Shown here: positions 1-8,232 of the stretch, piece by piece
Numbering within the stretch: the first letter of the stretch is position 1
Layout of the letters: each line of letters opens with the position of its first letter
Source: Sneathiellales bacterium
GTDB lineage: Bacteria > Pseudomonadota > Alphaproteobacteria > JANQFL01
Length of the DNA: 64,000 bases
NCBI GenBank assembly: GCA_028277845.1
Contig: JANQFL010000011.1
Span: 264,887 to 328,886 of the forward strand
Direction: 5' to 3'
Translations under genes and position numbers: made by a program
The notes under the pieces: model-generated
Seen by the model: only the letters and a program-made list of their open reading frames with translations
Told to the model about the DNA's origin: nothing
The model's database searches: none

Positions 1-1224
1 TCGCCCCTGTAGCGGCTGGGAGTGATCGTGGGGAAAGGCCGTCGTTTGGACCGTGGGGCACAACAGCACGTCGTAGTCGTCGAAAAACGCGGCCCATTGG
101 GCGCGCAGTTGCTGCCGCATTTCGTCCAGGTGGAGTGCGTTGCGATAAGTCTGCGTCGCGCCACGGGCAAACCGCGCCGCACTCGAATTGTCGTCGGCAT
201 CGAGGCGTCCGGCCACATCCGCCAGATGTTGATAGACCGGATCGGGAAATCCGGCGCCCATGACCCCGGCCAGCAGGATGTGATAGATCTGATGGGAAGC
301 GGCCAGGTCGATCTCCGGCTTGGCCAGGCGGATGTCGGCACCGGCCCGGTCGAGCGCGTCGACCGTGTCGCTTAGAACATCCGCCACCACCGAGTCGACC
401 GGCGCGTAGGAATCATCAAGCCACACGGCGATACGGAAATCACCGATCTCCCGGCCGCGGGCAGACGGCAGATCGAGACTGTAGGCCTTGGCATTCCAAG
501 CGCGCGGTGCCGCCAGTACATCAAGGGCCAAAGCCAAATCGGCGGCGCTTCGCGCCATCGGGCCGGCGACCGCAAGGTCGATATCGGCCAGCGCGCCGGG
601 CGGTCCGGGAATATGGCCACGGGTCGAGATGATGCCGTAGCTCGGCTTGTGGCCATAGATGCCGCAATAGTGGGCGGGATTGCGGATCGAACCGCCGATG
701 TCGGAACCCAATTCCAGCGGTGCCATACCGGCCGCCAGGGCTGCCGCCGAACCGCCGCTCGAGCCACCGGCGCCACGGCTTTGATCCCACGGATTGTTCG
801 TCGTGCCGTAAACGTCGTTATAGGACTGAAAGTCACCGGCATAGATCGGCAGGTTGGTCTTGCCCATGACGATGGCGCCGGCATCGATCAGGTGCTGCAC
901 CGCGTCGGCGTTGGTTTTCGGACGGTAATCCTTGAGTTCCGGTGCGCCGGAGGTGGCGGCAAATCCCACCGCCTCGTAGCTGTCCTTGACCGTCATCGGC
1001 AAACCGTGCAGCGGACCGGCATCATCGCCACGCGCACGGGCGTCGTCGGCCTCCCTGGCCCGGGCCATGGCGGCATCGCCATCGAGGTCGACGACGGCAT
1101 TGATCGGACCGTTGACGGCGTCGATCCGGTCCAGGTGCAATTGCACCAGATCCTGCGAGGAGATGGCACCGGATCGGAGATCGGCGAGCCAGTCGACGGC
1201 GGAACGGTAGCGGAATTCGGTCAT
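1..1224 (-). CDS. Amidase (amidase signature family), C-terminus cut by window edge
   Basis: Amidase-signature hydrolase that would cleave a carboxamide or related amide; the substrate cannot be told from sequence. I read 408 codons without a stop, running off the left edge. The Ser-cisSer-Lys triad is visible: Lys80 in MTVKDS, Ser155 in GGSSGGS, and the nucleophile Ser179 in GSDIGGSIRNPA. The chosen ATG at 1224 has GGGAG about 6 bases upstream; an in-frame ATG at 1230 would abut that Shine-Dalgarno, so it is less likely. There is no signal peptide, so it is probably cytoplasmic. It is transcribed leftward, away from a 139-bp gap that separates it from gshA. The family call is firm, the substrate unknown. 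Confidence 0.9.
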   Translation of the reverse strand, partial: MTEFRYRSAVDWLADLRSGAISSQDLVQLHLDRIDAVNGPINAVVDLDGDAAMARAREADDARARGDDAGPLHGLPMTVKDSYEAVGFAATSGAPELKDYRPKTNADAVQHLIDAGAIVMGKTNLPIYAGDFQSYNDVYGTTNNPWDQSRGAGGSSGGSAAALAAGMAPLELGSDIGGSIRNPAHYCGIYGHKPSYGIISTRGHIPGPPGALADIDLAVAGPMARSAADLALALDVLAAPRAWNAKAYSLDLPSARGREIGDFRIAVWLDDSYAPVDSVVADVLSDTVDALDRAGADIRLAKPEIDLAASHQIYHILLAGVMGAGFPDPVYQHLADVAGRLDADDNSSAARFARGATQTYRNALHLDEMRQQLRAQWAAFFDDYDVLLCPTVQTTAFPHDHSQPLQGR

Positions 1225-1363
1225 GATCATCTCCCTATGGACGCAACACTTTATACCAAACCGTCGGCAACGGCGGCGCGCATTATGGCGCAGGCGCCGG
1301 AGGGTTTCCTGACCGTTCTTGCTGATTTGGCCGCGCGGAGGCGGCACCGGCGCCCAATTCGAA

Positions 1364-2740
1364 CTAGTAGGCGAACTCGCGGAATACCGGATCGATCTGC
1401 CCGCCCCACGCGCCTTTGTACAGGTCCAGCAGATCCTCGGCCGGTGTCTTGCCCGCTTCGACGATGGTGGTCAGGGCATTGAGGAAATGCACTTCGTTTT
1501 CGCCGAAACTGTCCAGCCGGTTGCGGCTGCGCAGGCCGTCGGCCGCAACGGCCAGAACCTGCTTGGCGAGGTCGCGCACGGTACCACCACCGGTCCCTTT
1601 CGGTAGCGGCGCCGCCATGCCCATTTTCGGCACGGCGCTTTGGATGGCGCGGCGGTCTTCCTCGGTCCAGTGTTTGACGAGGTCCCACGCAGCTTCCTGC
1701 GCGGAGGTATCGTAGAGCAGTCCGACCCACAAGGCCGGCAACGCGCACAACCGCCGCCACGGTCCGCCGTCGGCGCCGCGCATTTCGATGAATCGTTTGA
1801 GGCGGGCATCCGGGAACAGCGTGGTCAGGTGGTCTTCCCAATCCTTGAGCGTCGGCCGTTCACCCGGCAGGGCGTCCAGTTTGCCGTCGAGGAAATCCCG
1901 GAACGAGTTGCCTGTCGCATCGTGATAGGTACCGTTGCGGTAGACGAAGTACATGGGCACGTCCAGGGCGTAATCGGTGTAACGCTCGAAGCCCATGCCG
2001 TCCTCGAACGCCCAAGGCAGGAAACCGGTACGGTCGGGGTCGGTGTCGGTCCAGACATGACTGCGGTAGGACAAAAACCCGTTTGGTTTGCCTTCGATGA
2101 ACGGCGAGTTGGCGAACAAGGCCGTGGCGACGGGCTGCAGCGCCAAACCGACACGCAGCTTGGTCACCATGTCCGCTTCCGAACCGAAATCCAGATTCAC
2201 CTGCACGGTGCACGAGCGGAACATCATGTCGACGCCAAGATTGCCCCGCGTCGGCATGTAGGCCCGCATGATCTTGTAGCGGCCCTTCGGCATGATCGGT
2301 GTGTCGGCATAGCTCCATTTGGGCTGGAAACCCATGCCGAGGAAGCCGACGCCGATCTCGTTGGCCACTTCCTGGACCTGCGCGAGATGAGTGTTCACCT
2401 CGTCACAGGTGCGGTGCAGGGTTTCGAGCGGCGCGCCGGACAATTCCAGCTGTCCGCCGGGCTCCAGCGTAATGGACTGACCGTTCATGGTCAGGGCAAT
2501 GACATTGTCGCCCTCGTAGACCGGTTGCCAGCCGAACCGCTGCAGGCCTTCCAGCATGGCGCGAATGCCGTTGGGACCGTCGTACGGCAACGGGCGCAAA
2601 TCCTCCAGCGTGAAACCGAACTTTTCGTGTTCGGTGCCGATGCGCCAGCTTTCCCGGGGTTTGCAGCCTTGTTCGAGATACGCGACCAGTTCATCGCGAT
2701 GGCCGATCGCGGCCGGTGCGGCGGATTGCGAGTCATTCAT
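1364..2740 (-). CDS. gshA: Glutamate-cysteine ligase, plant/alphaproteobacterial type
   Basis: ATP-dependent ligation of L-glutamate and L-cysteine, the first step of glutathione synthesis, in the cytoplasm. The 458-residue protein has the family pattern of the plant-type ligase: an early [10 protein letters not shown] segment, a glycine-rich [15 protein letters not shown] stretch, and [16 protein letters not shown] in the middle. The length fits this class of about 450 residues. ATG start at 2740; a GGAG lies about 13 bases upstream, which is rather far. The order gshA-rsmE with divergent ubiA is common in alphaproteobacteria. gshB is not in the window. Confidence 0.93.
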   Translation of the reverse strand: MNDSQSAAPAAIGHRDELVAYLEQGCKPRESWRIGTEHEKFGFTLEDLRPLPYDGPNGIRAMLEGLQRFGWQPVYEGDNVIALTMNGQSITLEPGGQLELSGAPLETLHRTCDEVNTHLAQVQEVANEIGVGFLGMGFQPKWSYADTPIMPKGRYKIMRAYMPTRGNLGVDMMFRSCTVQVNLDFGSEADMVTKLRVGLALQPVATALFANSPFIEGKPNGFLSYRSHVWTDTDPDRTGFLPWAFEDGMGFERYTDYALDVPMYFVYRNGTYHDATGNSFRDFLDGKLDALPGERPTLKDWEDHLTTLFPDARLKRFIEMRGADGGPWRRLCALPALWVGLLYDTSAQEAAWDLVKHWTEEDRRAIQSAVPKMGMAAPLPKGTGGGTVRDLAKQVLAVAADGLRSRNRLDSFGENEVHFLNALTTIVEAGKTPAEDLLDLYKGAWGGQIDPVFREFAY

Positions 2741-2926
2741 AATACGATCGTTTCTCCGCCGGCAGTGGTCGGGCGGTTGCCAACCTGTTTGTGACCGGCC
2801 ATTCCATAAATCCTAGAGTGTTTTCACTAGCCGGGGCGGCACATGGGCGCAACCGTAAATAAACTGTCGCACATGCCTGCCATGCATCAGAGACAGATCA
2901 CATCACGAATTCGTGGGTCCAGCCGG
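2741..2926. other. Intergenic gap between gshA and rsmE
   Basis: 186 bases between two leftward genes. No ORF with a usable start or ribosome-binding site and no strong hairpin was seen. It probably carries the gshA promoter, but no convincing -35/-10 pair was found by eye. Confidence 0.4.
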
Positions 2927-3670
2927 CTAGCGCCAATCGCCGACCAGAGCCTGCCAAATGCTCAGCGCGGAAACCACCGCCGTATCGGCCCGCAGGATAC
3001 GCGGCCCCAGGGAAACGGCGGTCGATTGCGGCAGACGACGGAGTTTCTCGCGCTCGTCGGGATGGAAGCCGCCCTCCGGCCCGATCACGACCGCCCAGGG
3101 CGCACCGGATTTCTCGGCCAGGGCTTCCCGTGCCCCGGGCGCGTCACCGCGCTCGTCGCACAGCAAAATACGCCGCTCGGTCGGCCATCCGGCCATCAAC
3201 TGGTCCAACGCCAACGGGTCTTCCACGGCCGGCACGGTCAGGCGCCCGCATTGTTCGGCCGCCTCGATGGCATTGGCCGCCAACCGGTCGGTGTTGACGC
3301 GATTGACCTGGGTATAGCGGGTCATGACGGGCTGGATGCGGCTGACGCCGAGTTCGGTGGCTTTCTGGGCGACGAAGTCGATGCGTGCCCGTTTGATGGG
3401 CGCGAACACCAGCCACAAATCCGGTTCGGCCAATTGCCGGCGGCTCTGGATTTCGACGGACAGCGAACACCAGCCGCGGCCCGCACCGTCCACGCCGGCG
3501 ATCCACTCCCCGTCCCGGCCATTGAACAATGCCACCTTGTCGCCGGACTTGAGCCGCAGGACCTGCGACAGATAATGGGCCTGCGACGGCGAGACACCGA
3601 TGGACAATCCGGCGCCAAGCTCGGCATCGACAAACAATCGGGTCTTGGAACTATCGAGGATTTCCGACAC
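2927..3670 (-). CDS. rsmE: 16S rRNA m3U1498 methyltransferase
   Basis: SAM-dependent methylation of U1498 in 16S rRNA. The 247-residue protein has an N-terminal PUA-like part (about 1-75) and a C-terminal SPOUT domain. The trefoil-knot motifs are visible: GPEGGFHPDE and SLGPRILRADTA near the C-terminus, where SAM binds. GTG start at 3670 with GAGAAG about 8 bases upstream. It is divergent from ubiA across a 43-bp gap, so the two promoters must overlap. The length is typical of the family. Confidence 0.95.
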   Translation of the reverse strand: MSEILDSSKTRLFVDAELGAGLSIGVSPSQAHYLSQVLRLKSGDKVALFNGRDGEWIAGVDGAGRGWCSLSVEIQSRRQLAEPDLWLVFAPIKRARIDFVAQKATELGVSRIQPVMTRYTQVNRVNTDRLAANAIEAAEQCGRLTVPAVEDPLALDQLMAGWPTERRILLCDERGDAPGAREALAEKSGAPWAVVIGPEGGFHPDEREKLRRLPQSTAVSLGPRILRADTAVVSALSIWQALVGDWR

Positions 3671-3713
3671 CAGCCGCTTCTCAAAACCTATCGAAGGGGG
3701 TACAGCTTACTCC

Positions 3714-4655
3714 ATGCCGCAACCGACGAACACTACCGAAGATCGCGTCATCGCCGATGCCCGGCCCGACAATTGGGTGGACAGATGGGCGCCGGCCGTA
3801 ACGCGGCCTTACCTCAAGCTCGCCCGCATGGACCGGCCGATCGGCACCTGGTTGTTGCTGTGGCCATGTTTGTGGAGCATTGCCCTCGCGGCGCCCGCGG
3901 GCTACTGGCCGGATGTGGTGCTGCTGGTTCTGTTCGGCATTGGCGCGCTGGTCATGCGCGGTGCGGGCTGCACCTTCAACGATATCGTCGATCGTGACTT
4001 CGATGGCCGGGTCGAGCGCACCGCGCTGAGACCCATCCCATCCGGTCAGGTCAGCGTCCCGCAGGCCTGGATTTGGCTGCTCGCCCTGTCTCTGGTCGGC
4101 CTTGGCGTCCTGCTGACCTTCAACGGTTTCGCCATCGCGGTCGGCGTCGCCAGCCTCGTCCTGGTCGCAATCTATCCGTTCATGAAACGCATCACTTATT
4201 GGCCGCAGGTTTTTCTCGGACTGGCCTTCAACTGGGGTGCCTTGCTGGGCTGGGCGGCGGTCCGCGGGGATTTGACATGGGCGCCGGTGGTCATGTACGT
4301 GGGCGGCATCGCCTGGACGCTGGGATACGACACGATCTATGCCCACCAGGACAAGGAAGACGACGTGCTGATCGGCGTCAAATCGACCGCGCTACGATTG
4401 GGCGACCGTACCAAGATGTGGCTGTGGTTTTTTTATGGCATCCAGACCGCGTGCGCCGGTGTGGCCGGTTGGATCGCCGGTCTCGCCTGGCCGTTTTATG
4501 TCGGCCTGGCCGTCTCCGCCGGACAACTGGCGTGGCAGGCGCGCAACGTGGATATCGCGTCGTCATCCGACTGCCTCGCCAAGTTCAAATCCAACAGTCA
4601 TTACGGTCTGATCCTGTTCGCCGCGATCGCCCTGGGCATCCGGTTCGGTGGTTAG
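3714..4655 (+). CDS. ubiA: 4-hydroxybenzoate polyprenyltransferase
   Basis: Integral-membrane prenyltransferase that attaches the polyprenyl tail to 4-hydroxybenzoate in ubiquinone synthesis. The 313-residue protein has several hydrophobic helices. Both aspartate-rich motifs are present: NDIVDRDFDGRVERTALRPIPSG, and YDTIYAHQDKEDD further on, which bind the prenyl diphosphate through Mg2+. ATG at 3714 is chosen because GAAGGGGG lies 13 bases upstream; the same frame is open further upstream but would run into the rsmE start. ubiD, two steps on in the same pathway, lies at 13.9 kb. Confidence 0.95.
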   Translation: MPQPTNTTEDRVIADARPDNWVDRWAPAVTRPYLKLARMDRPIGTWLLLWPCLWSIALAAPAGYWPDVVLLVLFGIGALVMRGAGCTFNDIVDRDFDGRVERTALRPIPSGQVSVPQAWIWLLALSLVGLGVLLTFNGFAIAVGVASLVLVAIYPFMKRITYWPQVFLGLAFNWGALLGWAAVRGDLTWAPVVMYVGGIAWTLGYDTIYAHQDKEDDVLIGVKSTALRLGDRTKMWLWFFYGIQTACAGVAGWIAGLAWPFYVGLAVSAGQLAWQARNVDIASSSDCLAKFKSNSHYGLILFAAIALGIRFGG

Positions 4656-4742
4656 GCCTTGAACGCCGTATCGCGAGCGTTTAATTGGTGGCGCACACAG
4701 GGACATGCAGATCGGCGGCAAAGCCGGTAAAGGGGGATCATC

Positions 4743-5921
4743 GTGAAACTGGTCAAACGGGGCCTGGCCGTACTTGTCGTGCTCGCCGTATTGGTAGTCG
4801 GCGGCGTGCTGATCTTCGCGCCGGCCGTCCTCGAAGACGGCATGAACGTCGTGCAGCCCCATGACCCCTATGACATTTCCGATGACGCCAAGGCCCTGCA
4901 TGCCCGTTTGATCATCGGCGATTGGCACGCCGATTCGCTGCTATGGAAGCGCGACCTGCTCACCCGGTCCGACCGTGGCCATGTCGACATTCCGCGCTTG
5001 CAGGCCGGCAATGTGGCGCTACAGGTATTCACCACGGTCACCAAGTCGCCAAGCGGCCTGAACTACGACGAGAACGCCGCCGACGCACCGGATGACATCA
5101 CCCTCCTGTCGCTGGTACAGGCCTGGCCGCCGGGCACTTGGGGCAGCCTGCTGAAACGCGCCCTGTACCAGGGCCGCAAACTGCATGACTTCGCGGCGGA
5201 AGACCCGTCCGCGTTGAAGGTCGTGAAGAGCCGCAAGGATCTGGAAGAAGTCCTGGCACGCCGGGCCGGCGGGGATACCATCGTCGGCGGCATGCTCGGC
5301 ATCGAGGGCGCCCATGCGTTGGACGGCGACGTCGACAATGTCGATACGCTGTACGCCGCCGGTTTCCGGGTGATGAGCCTGCAGCACTTTTTCGACAACC
5401 GCCTGGGCGGTTCACTCCACGGCGTCAAACAGGGCGGCCTGACGGATTTCGGCCGGGCCGTGCTGCGGCGTATGCTGGAGCACCGTATCGTCATCGATGT
5501 TTCCCATTCGTCCGCGAAAGTCGTCGAGGACGTGCTGGAGATGGCCGACCGGCCGATCATCGTCAGCCATACGGGCATGTACGGCCACTGCCCCGGGCCA
5601 CGCAACATACCCGACAGCCTGATGAAACGCATTGCCGATGCCGGCGGCGTCATCGGCATCGGTTACTGGGAAGGCGCCATATGCAAGACCGCGCCCGAAA
5701 ACGTCGCCGACGCCATCGTCTACGCGGTCAAAACACTGGGTGAAAATCATGTCTCCCTCGGGTCCGACTATGACGGCACGGTGACCACCACCTTCGACAC
5801 CTCGGAACTCGCGGTCGTGACACAGGAGCTGATCAACGCCGGACTGTCGGAATCCGCCATCCGAAAAGTCATGGGCGGAAACATGGTCAGGATGTTGAGG
5901 CAGCAACTGCCCGACCAATAG
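4743..5921 (+). CDS. Membrane-anchored dipeptidase, peptidase family M19
   Basis: Zinc dipeptidase of the renal-dipeptidase family that hydrolyses dipeptides. The 392-residue protein begins with KRGLAVLVVLAVLVVGGV, a single N-terminal hydrophobic segment, so the catalytic domain is likely periplasmic and tethered. Metal-ligand motifs are in order: DWHADSLLW (HxD), GIEGAH, DVSHSS and VSHTGMYG, followed by LGSDYDG near the end. GTG start at 4743 with AAGGGGGA immediately upstream at a normal distance. It is followed by a 184-bp gap before the PspA-type operon. The physiological dipeptide substrate is not predictable. Confidence 0.92.
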   Translation: MKLVKRGLAVLVVLAVLVVGGVLIFAPAVLEDGMNVVQPHDPYDISDDAKALHARLIIGDWHADSLLWKRDLLTRSDRGHVDIPRLQAGNVALQVFTTVTKSPSGLNYDENAADAPDDITLLSLVQAWPPGTWGSLLKRALYQGRKLHDFAAEDPSALKVVKSRKDLEEVLARRAGGDTIVGGMLGIEGAHALDGDVDNVDTLYAAGFRVMSLQHFFDNRLGGSLHGVKQGGLTDFGRAVLRRMLEHRIVIDVSHSSAKVVEDVLEMADRPIIVSHTGMYGHCPGPRNIPDSLMKRIADAGGVIGIGYWEGAICKTAPENVADAIVYAVKTLGENHVSLGSDYDGTVTTTFDTSELAVVTQELINAGLSESAIRKVMGGNMVRMLRQQLPDQ

Positions 5922-6047
5922 CATAAAGACTTCTCCGCGCGTTCACGGCATCGCGCAATCCAAAAAATTTTGACCCTCGTTTCCGTAGGGAATTCCTTAC
6001 CATACGTTGTATTGGCGGTCCGCCGCGAAAAATATTTCCGCGATTCT

Positions 6048-6085
6048 TGTTTACATTCGTAAACACAATACTTACATATGTATTC
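6048..6085. promoter_or_regulatory. Two dyad operators ahead of the PspA-type operon
   Basis: TGTTTACattcGTAAACA (6048-6065) is a perfect 7-bp inverted repeat with a 4-base spacer. It is followed by AATAC (6067-6071) and GTATT (6080-6084) flanking the palindrome TACATATGTA (6073-6082). TTACAT occurs at the same place in both sites, about 20 bases apart, so the sites lie on one helix face. They end about 20 bases before the GTG of the first operon gene. I infer operators, probably for the first gene product itself; no direct proof. Confidence 0.6.
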
Positions 6086-6105
6086 ACAAGATCTTGGAGA
6101 GCGAC

Positions 6106-6639
6106 GTGCCACACAAATCGCATCTCGTCAGCGTACGTCTGACGGACGAAGACGCCGCATTTCTCGCAGTTGTGCAGATACCCGGCGCCAGTACACCGAG
6201 TGAAAAGATCCGCTCCATCCTGATGGACGCTAAACGAAAAAATAAAGGGACGACCGATTATTCTAGCTGCCTATCGCTTGTACACGATATGATGTTGCCC
6301 GCGCGAAAGCGGATAAAGCAAGAAGAGCACAATTCCGACGTGCAATCGGAATTCGTGGCCAAGTTGTACGAGTGGATGGAGGAAGTGACGGCCCTGCTGG
6401 TCATAGGGCCGGAACAACATAACGACCGGGGGGAAGAACTAAGACACTTCGAATCCAGGCTCGCGGACCGTGCATTCGCGTTGTCCGAAACCATTCTGCG
6501 CCTGGGCACCACTTCGAGTTGCCGGTGTTACGACACGCATCTGGTGCGCGACCGTATCGCGCCGTCGCTGGAACTGTGTGACGTGATCAAGGCGAAAACG
6601 GCCATGGATGAACGACATGGGGAAAGGAACGGGGAATGA
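6106..6639 (+). CDS. Small regulator-like protein, first gene of PspA operon
   Basis: 177 residues; not assigned to a named family with confidence. The N-terminal part (HLVSVRLTDEDAAFLAVV...STPSEKIRSILMDA, about residues 4-40) resembles a ribbon-helix-helix fold: a short strand followed by two helices. The rest is helical and charged, with an unusual CRCYD cysteine pair near residue 142. GTG start at 6106 with GGAG (6096-6099) 6 bases upstream; the frame is open upstream, but those codons lie inside the operator region. Its stop overlaps the pspA start (ATGA), so the genes are translationally coupled. A role as operon regulator is inferred from fold and position. GC is lower at its 5' end. 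Confidence 0.65.
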   Translation: MPHKSHLVSVRLTDEDAAFLAVVQIPGASTPSEKIRSILMDAKRKNKGTTDYSSCLSLVHDMMLPARKRIKQEEHNSDVQSEFVAKLYEWMEEVTALLVIGPEQHNDRGEELRHFESRLADRAFALSETILRLGTTSSCRCYDTHLVRDRIAPSLELCDVIKAKTAMDERHGERNGE

Positions 6640-7322
6640 CTGAAGGAATTGCATCGCGCGTCGCCCGGCTCGTCGCCGGCAGTGTGAACATGCTGATCGA
6701 CACGGTGGAAAACGCCGCGCCGGAAGTGGTCATGGAACAGGCCGTCCGCGAAATCGACGGCGCCATCGAGGATGTGCGCAGCGAACTCGGCCGCACTCTT
6801 GCCAACCGTCATGTGGCCAGTTCGCGCCTGATGGAGGAAAACGGCCGTCATGAGGACCTGGCCAACAAAATCGCCCTGGCCATCAAGGAAGGCCGTGACG
6901 ATTTGGCCGAAACCGCCATTTCCCAACAGCTGGACGTGGAAGCTCAGATCCCCGTCCTGGAAGCCGCCATCGCCGACGCCGGCGCCAAGGAACGGGAACT
7001 GGAAGGCTACATCGAAGCGCTCAACGCCAAGAAGCGGGAGATGGAAGAGGAAATCCGCGAGTTCAAGTCGCGCCAGGACGCACCCACCGGCGGTGCAGGC
7101 GACGGGTCCGCGCCACCGCCCGGCCGCAGCGTCGAGGACAAGGTGCGCAAGGCGGAAGGCGCCTACGACCGTGTCATGCGCGACGCCACAAACCTGCCGG
7201 GGCGGGCCGGCACACCCGACGCCAGGACTGCGGCGCAGGTTGCCGAACTTGAGGACCTGGCCCGGACCAACCGCATCAAGGAACGCCTCGCCGCCGCCAA
7301 GGCCGCGGCCAAAGGCGCCTGA
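6636..7322 (+). CDS. PspA/IM30 family protein
   Basis: Peripheral membrane protein of the PspA/IM30/Vipp1 (ESCRT-III-like) family, which binds and stabilises the inner membrane under envelope stress. The 228-residue protein is almost wholly alpha-helical coiled coil (about 20-150: AVREIDGAIEDVRSEL, then EGYIEALNAKKREMEEEI). The C-terminal part is linker-rich (PTGGAGDGSAPPPGR), then helical again. The N-terminal amphipathic stretch GIASRVARLVAGSVNMLID is the expected membrane-binding helix. It overlaps the preceding gene by four bases and is 5 bp from the next. The neighbours suggest it belongs to the YjfJ-like, flotillin-associated branch rather than to pspABC. Confidence 0.88.
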   Translation: MTEGIASRVARLVAGSVNMLIDTVENAAPEVVMEQAVREIDGAIEDVRSELGRTLANRHVASSRLMEENGRHEDLANKIALAIKEGRDDLAETAISQQLDVEAQIPVLEAAIADAGAKERELEGYIEALNAKKREMEEEIREFKSRQDAPTGGAGDGSAPPPGRSVEDKVRKAEGAYDRVMRDATNLPGRAGTPDARTAAQVAELEDLARTNRIKERLAAAKAAAKGA

Positions 7323-7327
7323 CACCC

Positions 7328-8104
7328 TTGATCGCGTTTCTCGGCATCGACGGCAACCTGCCGTTCCTGGTCGCGCTGGGCGTCATGCTGGCCATCGCCC
7401 TGGTCGAGGGCGTCGGCCTGCTGTTCGGCATCGCCGTGTCCAGCCTGGTGGACGAATTGCTGCCCGACATGGACATCGATGCCGATGTGGATCTCGACAT
7501 TGACGCCGATGCCGACCTGGATTTCGACGTCGACATGGACGCCGATGTTGATGCCGACCTGGACGTCACGGCACCGGACAGTCCCGATCTGGATGGGTCC
7601 GGCGCCCTGGAGGGTGGTGCCGGGGCCTTCACCCGGGTCCTCGGCTGGCTGACGGTCGGCCGGGTGCCGGTGCTGATCCTGCTGGTGGCGTTCCTGACCG
7701 TGTTCGGGCTGGCCGGCCTGATTTTACAAGGTGCGTTGCACACGGTTATCGGCTTCGCATTGCCGGGCAGCCTCGCCAGTATCGCCGTGCTGTTCGTCGC
7801 GGTACCGGCGACCCGGTATTTCGGCCTCGGATTCTCCAAGATTGTGCCCAAGGCGGAAACCTCGGCCGTATCGAGCGATACCTTTATCGGCAAGGTCGCG
7901 GTCGTGTTCCGCGGCGAAGCCAAAGCCGGACAGCCGGCGGAAGCCAAGCTCACCGACCGGCACGGCCAGACCCACTACATCCTGGTCAGCCCGGACAAGT
8001 CCGACGAGGAATTCGGCACCGGCGACGAAGTCCTGCTGGTGCGCAAACTGGGCAGTCAATTCACGGCCATCCGCAATCCAAACGCGGCACTGTCACGACG
8101 CTGA
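7328..8104 (+). CDS. YqiJ-like/NfeD-type OB-fold membrane protein with Asp repeat
   Basis: 258 residues. Probable partner of the downstream flotillin, as YqiJ is for YqiK in E. coli (known pairing). An N-terminal hydrophobic helix (about 10-40) is followed by 17 aspartates at strictly alternating positions (residues 47-80: DMDIDADVDLD...). Two more hydrophobic segments follow (about 118-170), then a C-terminal OB-fold-like domain (about 180-255: DTFIGKVAVVFRGEAKAGQPAEAKLTDRHGQTHYILVSPDK). TTG start at 7328, five bases after the pspA stop; no strong Shine-Dalgarno beyond AAAGGC. The aspartate run is unusual and could bind Ca2+ or act as a charged linker. Confidence 0.82.
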   Translation: MIAFLGIDGNLPFLVALGVMLAIALVEGVGLLFGIAVSSLVDELLPDMDIDADVDLDIDADADLDFDVDMDADVDADLDVTAPDSPDLDGSGALEGGAGAFTRVLGWLTVGRVPVLILLVAFLTVFGLAGLILQGALHTVIGFALPGSLASIAVLFVAVPATRYFGLGFSKIVPKAETSAVSSDTFIGKVAVVFRGEAKAGQPAEAKLTDRHGQTHYILVSPDKSDEEFGTGDEVLLVRKLGSQFTAIRNPNAALSRR

Positions 8105-8232
8105 AGAACATTCGAGGCACCGTTATGACGTCTTCGGCGGATCCGTACGGCCTGGTTACCACGGACGGCACCAACGCTGGTGGCCTGACCGAACCGACAT
8201 TCGAAATCGCAACCAACCAAGGGGAGATCATC

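Noticed and set aside
6007-6105. N-terminal extension of the regulator-like gene upstream of the GTG at 6106
   Set aside because: The extra codons lie in the operator region, are Ile/Tyr-rich without family sense, and lack a ribosome-binding site, while GTG 6106 has GGAG at 6 bases.
7466-7567. Repetitive GAC/GAT-rich stretch considered as a tandem DNA or CRISPR-like repeat
   Set aside because: There are no spaced direct repeats; it is coding and the repetition is at the amino-acid level.
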